A stretch of 64,000 nucleotides of DNA from Asinibacterium sp. OR53. GTDB taxonomy: Bacteria > Bacteroidota > Bacteroidia > Chitinophagales > Chitinophagaceae. The translations under genes were made by a program, and so were the position numbers. The notes below the pieces were generated by a model. It was not told the DNA's origin. It saw nothing but the letters and a program-made list of their open reading frames with translations, and searched no databases. Location of the stretch: positions 2,699,220 through 2,763,219 of the forward strand of contig NZ_KI911562.1 in NCBI RefSeq assembly GCF_000515315.1, read 5' to 3'. Positions 54,563-64,000 of this stretch are shown piece after piece. Positions within the stretch are counted from its first letter, which is position 1; every line of letters begins with the position of its first letter.

Positions 54563-56446
54563 ATGAACAGGGTGCAGGCAGACCAGTCGCTGAGTGAAGT
54601 GCATGAATCGGTAGATACTACCACCCCGCGCAAAGGGTGGAAGCGCATATTGGCTTATATAGGGCCTGCTTACCTGGTAAGTGTGGGTTATATGGATCCC
54701 GGTAACTGGGCTACTGATTTGCAGGGAGGTTCCCGCTTTGGTTACCAGCTGATTTGGGTATTGCTGATGAGCAACCTGATGGCTTTGCTCCTGCAGGGCC
54801 TCAGCGCCAGGCTGGGCATCGTTCGCCGTCGCGACCTGGCACAGGCCAACCGCGAGACTTATCCTCCATTGGTCAACTTCTGCCTGTATATCCTGGCTGA
54901 ACTGGCCATTGCCGCTACCGACCTGGCCGAAGTGCTGGGCATGGCCATTGGTATCAACCTCCTCACAGGCTTGCCATTGATATGGGGTACCGTTATTACC
55001 CTGCTCGACACTTTTCTTTTTCTTTTGTTGCAGCGTTACGGCATTCGTAAAATGGAAGCCTTCATCATTGCATTGGTAGCTACAATCGGGTGTTCTTTTT
55101 TGGTGGAATTGTTTCTTGCCAAACCTCACCTGGGAGAAGTAGTAAACGGTCTTGTGCCTTCTGTACTCGACAACGGTGCACTCTATATTTCAGTAGGTAT
55201 CATTGGCGCCACGGTGATGCCGCATAACCTGTACCTGCATTCGGCACTGGTACAGACAAGAAAGATCAGTGATGATAAGCCGGGGATCTGGCGGGCCATC
55301 AGGTACAACCTGATCGACAGTTTTATTGCATTGAACAGCGCTTTTTTTGTGAACACAGCTATCATGGTGCTGGCAGCAGCTGTTTTTTTCAAGACCGGCA
55401 ATACGCAGGTGGCACGAATTGAAGATGCCCATCGCCTGTTGCAACCCTTATTGGGAACGAGGCTGGCGCCGGTGTTGTTTGCGGTGGCTTTGATCGCAGC
55501 GGGACAAAGCTCAACTGTTACCGGTACTTTGGCGGGCCAGATTGTGATGGAAGGATACCTGCGCCTGCGGCTGAATCCCTGGCTCAGGAGACTGCTTACC
55601 CGTCTCATTGCCATCATACCCGCGGTAGCAGTGATATTGATTTATGGTGAAGGAAAGGTAGACGACCTGTTGGTATTGAGCCAGGTGATACTGAGTCTGC
55701 AACTGGGCTTTGCCGTGATCCCGCTGATCCATTTCGTGAGTGATAAAGAAACGATGGGAGAGTTTGCCATTTCCTGGCGCATCAAGGTACTGGCCTGGCT
55801 GGTAGCGTTGATCCTGGTGATCCTTAACGTAAAACTCGTTGCTGAAGAAACAACGCAATTGTTTCATTCGGACGGATTGTGGATATGGAAGATACTGTTG
55901 ACACTGGCGATACCCGGGTTTACATGGTTGTTCCTCATCATGACTTTCCAGCCACTGGTGCGTAAATACAAAGCCCGCCGCCAGATTCCTCCCATGCACG
56001 GCGATGTAGTAAACCTGCGCAACCTGTTAGTAAAACCCACAGAACGGATCGCTGTATCGCTTGATTTTTCCATTGCCGATGAAAAGCTCATCGCCCATGC
56101 GGTAACCCAGGGCAAAAAATCGGTCCACTATATTTTATTGCACGTGGTAGAAAGTGTGTCGGCCAGCTACCTGGGGTCGGCCAGCGATGACGACGAGACC
56201 CGCCGCGACCGCAACCGGCTGGAGGCCTATGCCCACCAGTTGCGCGACATGGGTTACCAGGTAGAGACCGCATTGGGCTACCGGAGCCGGGTGAATGAGA
56301 TCATCCGGATCGTGAAGGATTCGAAGGCCGATCTGCTGGTGATGGGCGCCCACAGGCACAGCGGTCTCAAGGATTATCTCTTTGGGGAAACCATTGAAGA
56401 CGTAAGGCACGCGCTGCCCATACCGGTATTAATCGTGAATGTTTAG
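54563..56446 (+). CDS. Nramp metal transporter fused to a UspA domain, 627 aa
   Basis: Residues about 30-470 are an Nramp (MntH-like) transporter: the metal-binding DPGN (45-48) in TM1 and MPHNLYLHS in TM6 are intact, with 11 membrane helices. Residues about 490-627 are a universal stress protein domain (RIAVSLDFSIADEKLI ... LLVMGAHRHSGLKDYLFGE) with the Gly-rich nucleotide motif. Proton-driven import of Mn(II) or Fe(II) is the usual role; the UspA domain on the cytoplasmic side may sense nucleotide. A palindromic operator overlaps its promoter. Confidence 0.95.
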   Translation: MNRVQADQSLSEVHESVDTTTPRKGWKRILAYIGPAYLVSVGYMDPGNWATDLQGGSRFGYQLIWVLLMSNLMALLLQGLSARLGIVRRRDLAQANRETYPPLVNFCLYILAELAIAATDLAEVLGMAIGINLLTGLPLIWGTVITLLDTFLFLLLQRYGIRKMEAFIIALVATIGCSFLVELFLAKPHLGEVVNGLVPSVLDNGALYISVGIIGATVMPHNLYLHSALVQTRKISDDKPGIWRAIRYNLIDSFIALNSAFFVNTAIMVLAAAVFFKTGNTQVARIEDAHRLLQPLLGTRLAPVLFAVALIAAGQSSTVTGTLAGQIVMEGYLRLRLNPWLRRLLTRLIAIIPAVAVILIYGEGKVDDLLVLSQVILSLQLGFAVIPLIHFVSDKETMGEFAISWRIKVLAWLVALILVILNVKLVAEETTQLFHSDGLWIWKILLTLAIPGFTWLFLIMTFQPLVRKYKARRQIPPMHGDVVNLRNLLVKPTERIAVSLDFSIADEKLIAHAVTQGKKSVHYILLHVVESVSASYLGSASDDDETRRDRNRLEAYAHQLRDMGYQVETALGYRSRVNEIIRIVKDSKADLLVMGAHRHSGLKDYLFGETIEDVRHALPIPVLIVNV

Positions 56447-56471
56447 CCAAATTTTGAAACTTCATTTGATG

Positions 56472-56479
56472 TACATTTG
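56472..56479 (+). promoter_or_regulatory. icd: -7 promoter box of icd
   Basis: TACATTTG fits TAnnTTTG and lies 33 nt before the icd start. A TTTG at 56453 is only 15 nt upstream, shorter than the usual spacing. Confidence 0.4.
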
Positions 56480-56511
56480 CTCCGTTTTACAATCAATAAA
56501 AGCAATCGTTC

Positions 56512-57744
56512 ATGCCACAAAAAATCAAAGTAGCTAATCCGGTCGTGGAACTGGATGGAGATGAGATGACAAGGATCATCTGGAAATTCATCAAAGAAAA
56601 ACTGATACTTCCCTATATTGAAGTTGATATCAAATACTATGACCTTGGCGTGGAATACCGTGATGAGACAAACGACCAGGTAACGATAGATGCGGCCAAT
56701 GCCATCAGGCAATATGGTGTTGGTATCAAATGTGCTACCATCACACCCGATGAAGCCCGTGTGAAAGAATTCAACCTGAAACAAATGTGGAAGAGCCCGA
56801 ACGGAACCATCCGTAACATCCTCGATGGCACCGTTTTCCGTGAGCCCATCGTTTGTTCCAATGTGCCCAGGCTGGTACCTAACTGGACTGCCCCCATCTG
56901 TATCGGCCGTCACGCTTTCGGCGACCAGTACCGCGCCACCGATTTCGTAACCAAAGGAAAAGGCAAGCTCACCGTTAAATTCGAAGGAGAAGACGGAACC
57001 GTTCAGGAATTCGAAGTGTACAATTTCAAAGGCGATGGCGTAGCCCTCACCATGTACAATACCGATGAAAGCATCCAGGGATTTGCACGCGCCTGCTTCA
57101 ACCAGGCCCTCATGAAAAAATGGCCCCTCTATCTTTCTACCAAGAACACCATCCTTAAAAAATACGACGGTCGTTTCAAAGATATTTTTGAAGACATTTA
57201 CCAGAAAGAATTCAAAGCTGCTTTCGATGCAGCCGGTATCACTTACGAACACCGCCTGATCGATGACATGGTGGCGAGCGCACTGAAATGGCATGGCAAT
57301 TTCGTATGGGCTTGTAAGAACTACGATGGCGATGTGCAAAGTGATACTGTTGCACAAGGTTTCGGTTCACTGGGACTGATGACTTCTACACTGGTAACAC
57401 CCGATGGTAAAGTGATGGAAGCCGAAGCTGCACACGGTACCGTAACACGTCACTACCGCGAATACCAGAAAGGGAAGCCTACTTCTACCAACCCCATCGC
57501 TTCCATCTTTGCATGGACACGCGGACTGGAATTCCGTGGTAAGCTGGATGGTAACCAGGAACTGATCGATTTCTGTCAGGCACTGGAGCAGGTATGCGTA
57601 GAAACAGTGGAAAGTGGTAAGATGACCAAAGACCTCGCTGTATGTATCCATGGCAATAAAGTGAACCATGGCGAACATTACCTGTACACCGAGGAATTCC
57701 TCGATGCGCTGGACCAGAACCTGAAAGCCAAACTGGGCAAATAA
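56512..57744 (+). CDS. icd: NADP-dependent isocitrate dehydrogenase, 410 aa
   Basis: This is the eukaryote-like (type II) homodimeric enzyme: [55 protein letters not shown] (substrate loop), [12 protein letters not shown], and [17 protein letters not shown], whose residues bind the adenosine phosphate of NADP. It converts isocitrate to 2-oxoglutarate in the TCA cycle. Length is typical. A UUCG-capped terminator hairpin follows. Confidence 0.96.
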   Translation: MPQKIKVANPVVELDGDEMTRIIWKFIKEKLILPYIEVDIKYYDLGVEYRDETNDQVTIDAANAIRQYGVGIKCATITPDEARVKEFNLKQMWKSPNGTIRNILDGTVFREPIVCSNVPRLVPNWTAPICIGRHAFGDQYRATDFVTKGKGKLTVKFEGEDGTVQEFEVYNFKGDGVALTMYNTDESIQGFARACFNQALMKKWPLYLSTKNTILKKYDGRFKDIFEDIYQKEFKAAFDAAGITYEHRLIDDMVASALKWHGNFVWACKNYDGDVQSDTVAQGFGSLGLMTSTLVTPDGKVMEAEAAHGTVTRHYREYQKGKPTSTNPIASIFAWTRGLEFRGKLDGNQELIDFCQALEQVCVETVESGKMTKDLAVCIHGNKVNHGEHYLYTEEFLDALDQNLKAKLGK

Positions 57745-57764
57745 AATTCCCGGATATAATAAAA

Positions 57765-57794
57765 CAAAGAGCATCTCTTCGGGGATGCTCTTTG
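57765..57794 (+). terminator. UUCG-loop hairpin after icd
   Basis: A 13-bp stem (57765-57777 with 57782-57794, one G-T pair) is closed by TTCG. It lies 20 nt past the icd stop; the T-run is short, so termination may be partial. Confidence 0.7.
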
Positions 57795-57882
57795 CATTCA
57801 CCCACTCATCACATTTCCAAAGTGCATAAAGTTGTGGTGCAGATTGTTTGAGTATCTTCGGAGGCTTTCAACCCCCGACTAC

Positions 57883-60807
57883 ATGAAAAAACGACTGCTG
57901 TCTATTGCCTGTCTTTGTGCTGTAACCGTTTATGCACAGAAAAAGCCATTAGATCATACGGTGTATGATCAATGGCAATCCATCACCGAGAGAACCATTA
58001 GCAACGATGGGAAATACGTAGCTTATACCATCAACCCGCAGGAAGGCGATGGCGTGCTGGTGATCCAGGCTGTGAATGGTGCTTATAAGCAGGAAATAGC
58101 CCGGGGATACAGTGCAGTTGTTTCGAATGATAATCGCTTTGTGATCTGTCGCATTAAACCTCCATTCAAAGACACCCGCGACGCACGCATTAAAAAGAAG
58201 AAGCCCGAAGACATGCCTAAGGATAGCCTTGGCATCATAGACCTGGTTACCGGTCGCGTTACGAAGACGGCCAGGGTGAAGAGTTTCAAAATGCCTGATG
58301 AAATAGGCACATGGTTGGCCTACTTGCTGGAGAAAGTATTGCCGGAGACGAACAGACTTTTGCCAGTTGATTCATTGACTCGTATCAACAATATGCTTAC
58401 TATGGCCGACAGCCTGGCTCATGCGGCAGATAGCCTGCGCAACAAAGCCAATGCGGCCAAAGAAAAAGGAATGGGCGAGTTACAGGTAAAAGCCCCGCGT
58501 AATACAGCGGCAACTAAAGTACCGGATGAACCCATCGAAGAGGGTACCGACCTGATCCTCACCAACCTGGCTACCGGGGAAACACGCACATTCCACCAGG
58601 TAAGTGAATATTTTTTTAACAAGAAAGGCAATGCACTGGTGTTGGAAACCACCCGGAAAAATAATGACCCCTCACAGAAAGCATCTATTACATACTTCAA
58701 CCTCGATCAGCGCACACAACATACCATTCTTGTTGGTTTCAATGATGCCAAAGGGTATCAGTTCGATGAAACAGGCAATCAACTTGCCTTTGTAGCAGAG
58801 CGTGACAGCAGTAGTAAAGCCCTGCAGAAATTTTATCGGTTATATTATTACAAAACCGGCGCCGATAGTGCGATAGCAATGGCTGACAGGAAAACAAAAG
58901 GCATTCCTGCTAACTGGACGGTGAGTGAAAACAGTAATATCAGCTTCAGCAAAAACGGAGCACGGCTTTTCTTTGGAACTGCTCCCATATTGCCGGCAAA
59001 AGATACCAGCCTGCCCGAATTTGAAAGAGTGAATGTAGATATATGGCATTATAAAGATGATTATATCCAGCCGGTGCAATTGAAAAACCTCGACAACGAA
59101 CTGAAGCGCAATTATCTCGCAAGGTTTGATCTGACTAATAAAGAAGTGATACAACTGGCTACCGATAAAATGCGCCAGGTGGTGTCAACAGGAGAAGGCG
59201 ATGGCCAATGGTTCTACGGAACGGCAGATAATGGGAAACGCATTGCCACACAATGGCAAGGTTTTAGTTTGAACGATGTATATCGCATCAGTCCGGAGAG
59301 CGGTGCGGTTACGCTCATTAGGAAAGACCTGAAAGGAGCTGCATTGTATCCTTCGTATTCCGGTAAATACCTGCTTTTCTTCGATGAGCGCAAACAGCAT
59401 TATTATGTGTACGGCGCTGTAAGCGGGCAACTCCATCCCGTTGCTGCTGATATCACTACCAAATTATACGACGAAGACAATGATGTGCCCGACGACCCCA
59501 ATGCCTATGGAGTGGTAAAATGGATGGAGAACGGCCGGTATGTGTTGCTGTACGATCGATATGATATCTGGAAGGTAGACGCAGAAGGAAAAGAAAAATC
59601 GATTCGCCTGACCAATGGCCGGAAAGACAAAATACAATTGCGTTATGTGAATACGGACCCCGACGAACACTTTATCAAAGACTCGCAGCAACTGCTGCTG
59701 CGCCTTTATGATGAAAAAGATAAAAGCAGTGGTATTGCCCTGCTCAATCTGGCCAAACAGCAGGAACCAACAGTGCTGTTTAAGGAACCGAAGAACCTGG
59801 GCCTGGTTATCCAGAAAGCAAAAAACGCAGCGGTAATCAGTTACACCAAAGAATCATACACCGAATCGCCGAACCTTTATGTGCAATCTTTGCAGGCAAC
59901 TACTGCGAACAGGTTATCCAACATCAACCGCCAACAGGCAGATTATAACTGGGGAACAGCCGAACTGTTCAAATGGAAAGCTTATACAGGAAAAGAAACA
60001 GAGGGGGTGTTGTATAAACCCGAAGGGTTTGATCCGCACAAGAAATATCCTATGATCGTATATTTCTATGAGCGGAACAACAACACACTGAACAATTATA
60101 TTGCACCGGCGCCTACACCTTCACGATTGAATATCTCATTCTTTGTCAGCCGCGGTTATATTGTATTCGTGCCCGATATCTGGTACAAAGTAGGGTATCC
60201 CGGGCAAAGCGCTTACGATTATATTGTAAGCGGAACAAGGGCTGTGGTAAAACAGGGATTTGTTGACAGCACGCGCATCGGCTTGCAGGGACAAAGCTGG
60301 GGCGGATACCAGATCGTGTACCTGATTACCAAAACCAATTTATACGCAGCCGCCTGGGCCGGTGCGCCGGTAGCCAACATGACCAGTGCTTATGGTGGCA
60401 TTCGCTGGGGAACAGGACTCAACAGGCAATTCCAGTATGAAAAAACACAGAGTCGTATTGGCGCTACTTTATGGGAGAAGCCCGAACGCTATTTACAGAA
60501 TTCAGCGCTGTTCTCTTTGCCCAAAGTAACCACACCACTGGTGATCATGGCCAATGATGCCGATGATGCTGTACCCTGGTACCAGGGTATTGAAATGTAC
60601 ACGGGCATGCGACGTTTAGGTAAGAAAGTGTGGATGCTGAATTACAACAATGAAGCCCATAACCTCATCGAAAGAAAGAACCGCAAAGACATACAGGTAC
60701 GCGAACAGCAATTTTTCGATTATCTCCTCAAAGGAGAAAAACCTGCTAAGTGGATCAGCGAAGGTGTTCCTGCAGTCATGAAAGGAAGGGATTGGGGATT
60801 CAACTAA
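57883..60807 (+). CDS. Secreted S9-family prolyl oligopeptidase-type peptidase, 974 aa
   Basis: The ATG at 57883 (MKKRLLSIACLCAVTVYAQ) gives a signal peptide, while 17 upstream codons are rejected. A beta-propeller-like N-terminal part is followed by an alpha/beta-hydrolase domain with Ser805 (GQSWGGYQ), Asp895 (NDADDAVPW) and His926 (NNEAHNL) as catalytic triad. It degrades peptides in the periplasm. TATCTTCG at 57853-57860 with GTTG at 57831-57834 is a possible promoter (7/8 match, 18-nt spacing). Length is longer than average because of extra segments in the propeller. Confidence 0.93.
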   Translation: MKKRLLSIACLCAVTVYAQKKPLDHTVYDQWQSITERTISNDGKYVAYTINPQEGDGVLVIQAVNGAYKQEIARGYSAVVSNDNRFVICRIKPPFKDTRDARIKKKKPEDMPKDSLGIIDLVTGRVTKTARVKSFKMPDEIGTWLAYLLEKVLPETNRLLPVDSLTRINNMLTMADSLAHAADSLRNKANAAKEKGMGELQVKAPRNTAATKVPDEPIEEGTDLILTNLATGETRTFHQVSEYFFNKKGNALVLETTRKNNDPSQKASITYFNLDQRTQHTILVGFNDAKGYQFDETGNQLAFVAERDSSSKALQKFYRLYYYKTGADSAIAMADRKTKGIPANWTVSENSNISFSKNGARLFFGTAPILPAKDTSLPEFERVNVDIWHYKDDYIQPVQLKNLDNELKRNYLARFDLTNKEVIQLATDKMRQVVSTGEGDGQWFYGTADNGKRIATQWQGFSLNDVYRISPESGAVTLIRKDLKGAALYPSYSGKYLLFFDERKQHYYVYGAVSGQLHPVAADITTKLYDEDNDVPDDPNAYGVVKWMENGRYVLLYDRYDIWKVDAEGKEKSIRLTNGRKDKIQLRYVNTDPDEHFIKDSQQLLLRLYDEKDKSSGIALLNLAKQQEPTVLFKEPKNLGLVIQKAKNAAVISYTKESYTESPNLYVQSLQATTANRLSNINRQQADYNWGTAELFKWKAYTGKETEGVLYKPEGFDPHKKYPMIVYFYERNNNTLNNYIAPAPTPSRLNISFFVSRGYIVFVPDIWYKVGYPGQSAYDYIVSGTRAVVKQGFVDSTRIGLQGQSWGGYQIVYLITKTNLYAAAWAGAPVANMTSAYGGIRWGTGLNRQFQYEKTQSRIGATLWEKPERYLQNSALFSLPKVTTPLVIMANDADDAVPWYQGIEMYTGMRRLGKKVWMLNYNNEAHNLIERKNRKDIQVREQQFFDYLLKGEKPAKWISEGVPAVMKGRDWGFN

Positions 60808-60810
60808 CCT

Positions 60811-61533
60811 TTATTCTTCAAGTGAAATAAACTTCACCAGGCTCCGTTTTGCAATAGGCAACAATGTCTCTTCCATTGGAATGGTGAGCGCAGTTTCTAC
60901 CGAGTACACAGCAGGGTTGGGGAAGTCCGATCTGTTCCTGATCAATTGTGCTTTGATACTTTGGTAAGAGTTGACGAAGTTCCGCTGCCATACATCCACG
61001 AACTCGGTCTTGATGCTGCGGTATTTCTCATCATGCTTTTCAAAAATACTGAGCCGGTACTGGTACACCCAGGTATTCTTACAAGCTCCTTCACAAAGCA
61101 TGAAATATCCTTCTGTATGATCCAGCGGCATAATACCGATGGGCTCGATGGTAAGGGTGCTTTCTACAAATTCATAAATCTGTGTGGCGCTGGTAATGGT
61201 ACGTTTCATGTTGGAAGAAGCATAATTGATAATATCTTCCAGTTCCTGCATCAATTCATCGTCCTGTACCAGCGATTCATACAGTAGCTGTAATTTTTCG
61301 ATCTGAATGCCGGTCAGCTTCTTGGGAAACTGCTCCTGCAGGTATTTCTTGTTTTCCCGGAAAGCTACCAGGTTATTAAAGTGGAAGATGAGGTCGGCCA
61401 GTTGCGGATAGAGCTTGTTCTGGTTGAAATAACTGTTGATCTCCTGTAAATAAGCCAGCAGCGTGTATTTTTTCAGCTCAAAATCGATGTACCCATCGGC
61501 AAACCAGGTTTGTGATAAGGTTTTCATATCCAT
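60811..61533 (-). CDS. Conserved-type hypothetical protein, 240 aa
   Basis: I do not recognise a named domain. The sequence is mostly helical: FELKKYTLLAYLQEINSYF, then EKLQLLYESLVQDDELMQEL, then YASSNMKRTITSATQIYEFV. There is no signal peptide or membrane helix. Cys residues at GYFMLCEGACKNTWVY sit in the middle. It is convergent with the S9 peptidase gene (3-bp gap) and is a single gene between it and the E2 gene on the same strand. Confidence 0.75.
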   Translation of the reverse strand: MDMKTLSQTWFADGYIDFELKKYTLLAYLQEINSYFNQNKLYPQLADLIFHFNNLVAFRENKKYLQEQFPKKLTGIQIEKLQLLYESLVQDDELMQELEDIINYASSNMKRTITSATQIYEFVESTLTIEPIGIMPLDHTEGYFMLCEGACKNTWVYQYRLSIFEKHDEKYRSIKTEFVDVWQRNFVNSYQSIKAQLIRNRSDFPNPAVYSVETALTIPMEETLLPIAKRSLVKFISLEE

Positions 61534-61650
61534 TCATTTGGTTACTGAATTTACCAATAGGATGCATGAATACCTGAATTGTTTACTAACACTATGTGAA
61601 AATCAAACGGGTTTGCAATCTTTTGATATGAAGGGAGCTGTTAAGTGGTG

Positions 61651-61713
61651 AGTTGTTAGTTGTTAGAGTTGAGTGATATAACTCCTTTTCTAACAACTAG
61701 CATCTAACAACTA
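61651..61713. repeat. Dispersed intergenic repeat forming an inverted pair
   Basis: AGTTGTTAGTTGTTAGA (61651-61667) faces TCTAACAACTAGCATCTAAC plus AACTA (61689-61713). Two copies of TAACAACT on one arm mirror two GTTGTTAG on the other, giving alternative stem-loops. The last three bases form the stop codon of the E2 gene. A shorter copy lies at 51676-51712. Confidence 0.75.
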
Positions 61714-63138
61714 TATATAATGGAACCATTGCTTATTGACATCCCATTTCTCAAACTCTTTAGCCACTTCTGTTAGGAAGCTGGCGCCAATGCTGCCATC
61801 TACAATGCGGTGGTCATAGCTGAGTGAGAGGTACATCATGTGCCTGATGCCAATAGTATCGCCATTGGGCGACTCAATAACCATAGGACGTTTTTTGATG
61901 GCGCCAACGGCCAGTATGGCTACCTGCGGCTGGTTGATAATAGGTGTGCCCATGAGACTGCCGAAAGTACCTACGTTGGTGAGTGTGAAAGTACCGCCAT
62001 TGGTATCATCGGGCTTGAGCCGGTTATTGCGCGCCGCATCGGCCAGGTTATTTACGGCTTTACTCAATCCTACTACATTTAATTGATCGGCCCCTTTGAT
62101 CACAGGTACGATCAGGTTGCCGCTGGGCAGTGCGGTAGCCATGCCAATATTGATATCTTTCTTGATGATGATCTTATCGCCTTCGAGCGAACAATTCACC
62201 AGCGGGAAACGTTTGATAACGTTTACAACGCACTCTATGAACATGGGAGTGAAAGTGAGTTTGGTACCTTCTCTTTGCTCGAAATCTTTCTTCACGCGCT
62301 CGCGCCACATTACCATATTGGTTACATCGGCTTCGGCAAAGCTGGTCACGTGCGGACTGGTATGCTTGCTGTCAACCATGTGTTTGGCAATCAGCCTGCG
62401 CATCCTGTCCATCTCCATGATCTCGGTACTGCCACTGAGTACTACCTGAGATGGGTCGGCCACCCTGCCGGAATAGCTAATAGCTACCGCTGGTACACTT
62501 GGAGCTGGTGTGATGGCAGTTTGTACAGGTACAGTGGTGGTTGTTTGCAGCGCTGTGTAAACAGGAATATGTCCTTCTTTTTTATGCTGTATGTATTGCA
62601 GGATATCTTTCTTGGTAACCCTTCCTTCGTTGCCGCTACCCTGTACACGTTCCAGTTCGCTCAGGCTGATGCCTTCACTGTTGGCAATATTCAACACCAG
62701 CGGGGAATAGAAACGGGCGCCGGAAGGTTTACTGGGTATTTCTACGGCATTGGGTACATAGGGTACTTCTTCGGCGGTCAGTTCCGCAACCGGTGCTTCC
62801 TGCTTCGCAGGTTGCTCTGTTGGCGCAGGCGCTATGGCTTCCTGGCGCTCGACTGTAGGTGCAAAAACAGGCTCATGGTTAGCAGGCGCTTCTGCAACAC
62901 CGGTTTCAATTTTAGCAATAACAGTGCCGATGGGTACTACTTCATTCACCTGGAACAGCAATTCGGTAATAACCCCTTCAACGGTGGAAGGCACTTCACT
63001 GTCTACTTTATCGGTAGCAATCTCAAGTACCGTTTCATCCAACTGCACACGGTCACCCACCTGTTTATGCCATTTGAGAATGGTGGCTTCCATGATGCTT
63101 TCGCCCAGTTTGGGCATCACCAGTTCCGCTATTGCCAT
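61711..63138 (-). CDS. 2-oxoacid dehydrogenase E2 (dihydrolipoamide acyltransferase), 475 aa
   Basis: Lipoyl domain residues 1-80 carry the lipoylated Lys44 in EIATDKVDSEVP. A Pro/Ala/Glu-rich linker follows (about 85-135), then an E3-binding domain (FYSPLVLNIANSEGISLSEL, about 143-185), a second Thr/Val/Pro-rich linker and the catalytic domain with active-site His in SYDHRIVDGS. It transfers acyl groups to CoA in a pyruvate, branched-chain or 2-oxoglutarate dehydrogenase complex; the sequence looks closest to the branched-chain/pyruvate type, but no E1 gene is adjacent. Its stop codon lies inside the dispersed repeat. Confidence 0.92.
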   Translation of the reverse strand: MAIAELVMPKLGESIMEATILKWHKQVGDRVQLDETVLEIATDKVDSEVPSTVEGVITELLFQVNEVVPIGTVIAKIETGVAEAPANHEPVFAPTVERQEAIAPAPTEQPAKQEAPVAELTAEEVPYVPNAVEIPSKPSGARFYSPLVLNIANSEGISLSELERVQGSGNEGRVTKKDILQYIQHKKEGHIPVYTALQTTTTVPVQTAITPAPSVPAVAISYSGRVADPSQVVLSGSTEIMEMDRMRRLIAKHMVDSKHTSPHVTSFAEADVTNMVMWRERVKKDFEQREGTKLTFTPMFIECVVNVIKRFPLVNCSLEGDKIIIKKDINIGMATALPSGNLIVPVIKGADQLNVVGLSKAVNNLADAARNNRLKPDDTNGGTFTLTNVGTFGSLMGTPIINQPQVAILAVGAIKKRPMVIESPNGDTIGIRHMMYLSLSYDHRIVDGSIGASFLTEVAKEFEKWDVNKQWFHYI

Positions 63139-63305
63139 ACTATCGTACTGTTTTTAATGGTCTAAAAAAAACGATCAAGTGTTAGTTTTGCGCAATGTTA
63201 AAACAAATCGGATAATCATTGGCCAAAACTTTTCCTGACTCGAAAAACAGGTATGCACAAGTGCTTATACCTCAACAAAAATAATGGTTCGGGTGCGATA
63301 TTTAA

Positions 63306-64000
63306 TCAACTCTTTTGCAGGATGAACTGGCGTAAAAGGTTCAGGGCATTGATAGCCGTTAATTCAATATTACGCATCCGGTCGAACCGGAAATGGAATT
63401 GCCGGGCAATGGTTTCAGAGTGGTCGCCCACAGCGATCCACACCATACCTACGGGTTTTTCCTTGCTGCCGCCATCAGGCCCCATGATGCCGCTCACGGC
63501 AATAGCATAATCAGTCTGCATTACCTGCAAAATACCCTGGACCATTTCACGAACAGTCTCTTCACTTACGGCTCCCTTGCTTTCGAGTGTAGCAGCCTTT
63601 ACATCCAATACCCGTTGTTTGATGCTGTTATCATAACTCACCACACTTCCCATAAAATAAGCCGACGAACCGGCATGGGAGGTAAGCTTATGGGCAATAT
63701 AACCGCCGGTGCAACTCTCGGCGGTGGTCAATGTTTTTCCCCTTTCTTTGAGGAGATGTCCCACCACCAATTCCAGTGGAATATCATCATCGATCACCAG
63801 GTAATCTTTTACTGCTGTAACCAATAAGTTAAAATGATGATCGATCTCTTTTTGCAATAGTTGTTGATCCTTGCCAAATGCCGTCAAGCGAAGCCGTACC
63901 ATGCCATAATTGGGGAGATAAGCCAGTTTAATATGCGCTGGCAGTGCTTCTTCAATGTCTTTGATCATATCGGCCAGGGATGATTCGCCGATCCCTGCCG
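63306..64000 (-). CDS. cinA: CinA-family nicotinamide-nucleotide amidase (partial, N-terminus off right edge)
   Basis: The reading frame is open to the window's right end (AGIGESSLADMIKD precedes the Met at 63968). The visible 231 residues include the end of the N-terminal MoaB-like domain (LAYLPNYGMVRLRL) and the complete C-terminal CinA domain: TTAESCTGGYIAHKL, YFMGSVVSYDNSIK and AIAVSGIMGPDGGSKEKPVG. The C-terminal domain deamidates nicotinamide mononucleotide in NAD recycling; the full protein also has ADP-ribose pyrophosphatase activity in related species. Confidence 0.95.
   Translation of the reverse strand, partial: AGIGESSLADMIKDIEEALPAHIKLAYLPNYGMVRLRLTAFGKDQQLLQKEIDHHFNLLVTAVKDYLVIDDDIPLELVVGHLLKERGKTLTTAESCTGGYIAHKLTSHAGSSAYFMGSVVSYDNSIKQRVLDVKAATLESKGAVSEETVREMVQGILQVMQTDYAIAVSGIMGPDGGSKEKPVGMVWIAVGDHSETIARQFHFRFDRMRNIELTAINALNLLRQFILQKS

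Noticed and set aside
62083..63165. A 360-codon open frame opposite the E2 gene
   Set aside because: Antisense to a gene with all E2 motifs; the sequence is low in complexity and rich in Gly/Phe/His, as expected from the complement of Pro/Ala-rich linkers.
1..64000. CRISPR arrays, insertion sequences, prophage or replication origin
   Set aside because: No regularly spaced direct repeats, transposase or integrase genes, terminal inverted repeats with target duplications, or DnaA-box clusters were seen.

Overview
The window comes from a Bacteroidota genome, most likely a soil or plant-associated Chitinophagaceae relative (inference). The evidence is the gene content (RskA-type ECF sigma/anti-sigma pair, NagB fused to a PIG-L domain, DUF1549/DUF1553 and DUF1501 cluster, fasciclin and D15 proteins), promoters of the TTTG-N19-TAnnTTTG class, and starts without Shine-Dalgarno boxes. 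Both window ends cut through genes.

Region 1 (1-19915, minus strand) is the unusual part: five very large genes read right to left, separated by only 7-17 nt. In order they encode a protein ending in a Hint (self-processing) domain, a protein with at least five Fn3-like modules and a beta-grasp-like C-terminus, a 1234-aa orphan, a ComEC-type metallo-beta-lactamase-fold protein, and a giant protein (at least 3127 aa, running off the left edge) whose second half is a string of LysM-like modules. None has a visible signal peptide. I do not recognise the locus as a known system and it is my main candidate for something undescribed.

Region 2 (19916-24352) holds a 565-bp divergent control region, an orphan LuxR-type response regulator, an unknown soluble/membrane gene pair, and a histidine kinase/response regulator pair. 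After these comes a gene-free stretch with a consensus promoter, a strong stem-loop and a terminator, which I read as a roughly 150-nt small RNA.

Region 3 (24353-27580) is an envelope and stress group: a membrane-anchored small protein, a truncated-haemoglobin-like lipoprotein, an ECF sigma factor and its RskA-type anti-sigma factor (both with TTG starts), and a secreted fasciclin protein.

Region 4 (27794-34440) is a four-gene exported cluster of the kind common in Planctomycetes: DUF1549/DUF1553 protein with haem-like motifs, DUF1501 protein, a Tat-exported TIM-barrel epimerase-like protein, and a membrane DUF2231/cytochrome/LRR protein. A 24-codon lipoprotein-like peptide follows.

Region 5 (34519-64000) is mostly housekeeping and catabolism. 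It includes tRNA-Arg(ACG), an SDR and a PhyH dioxygenase, an outer-membrane D15 protein, a PAP2-type phosphatase, amino-sugar use (GH20 hexosaminidase, NagB-PIG-L), a pfkA-pyk glycolytic operon, two adjacent arginine-deiminase-fold enzymes, the histidine degradation genes hutI-hutG, ubiX, and an alpha-glucan phosphorylase homologue whose PLP lysine position is Thr. The rest are an Nramp-UspA fusion behind a palindromic operator, icd, an S9 peptidase, a 2-oxoacid dehydrogenase E2 and the 3' part of cinA.
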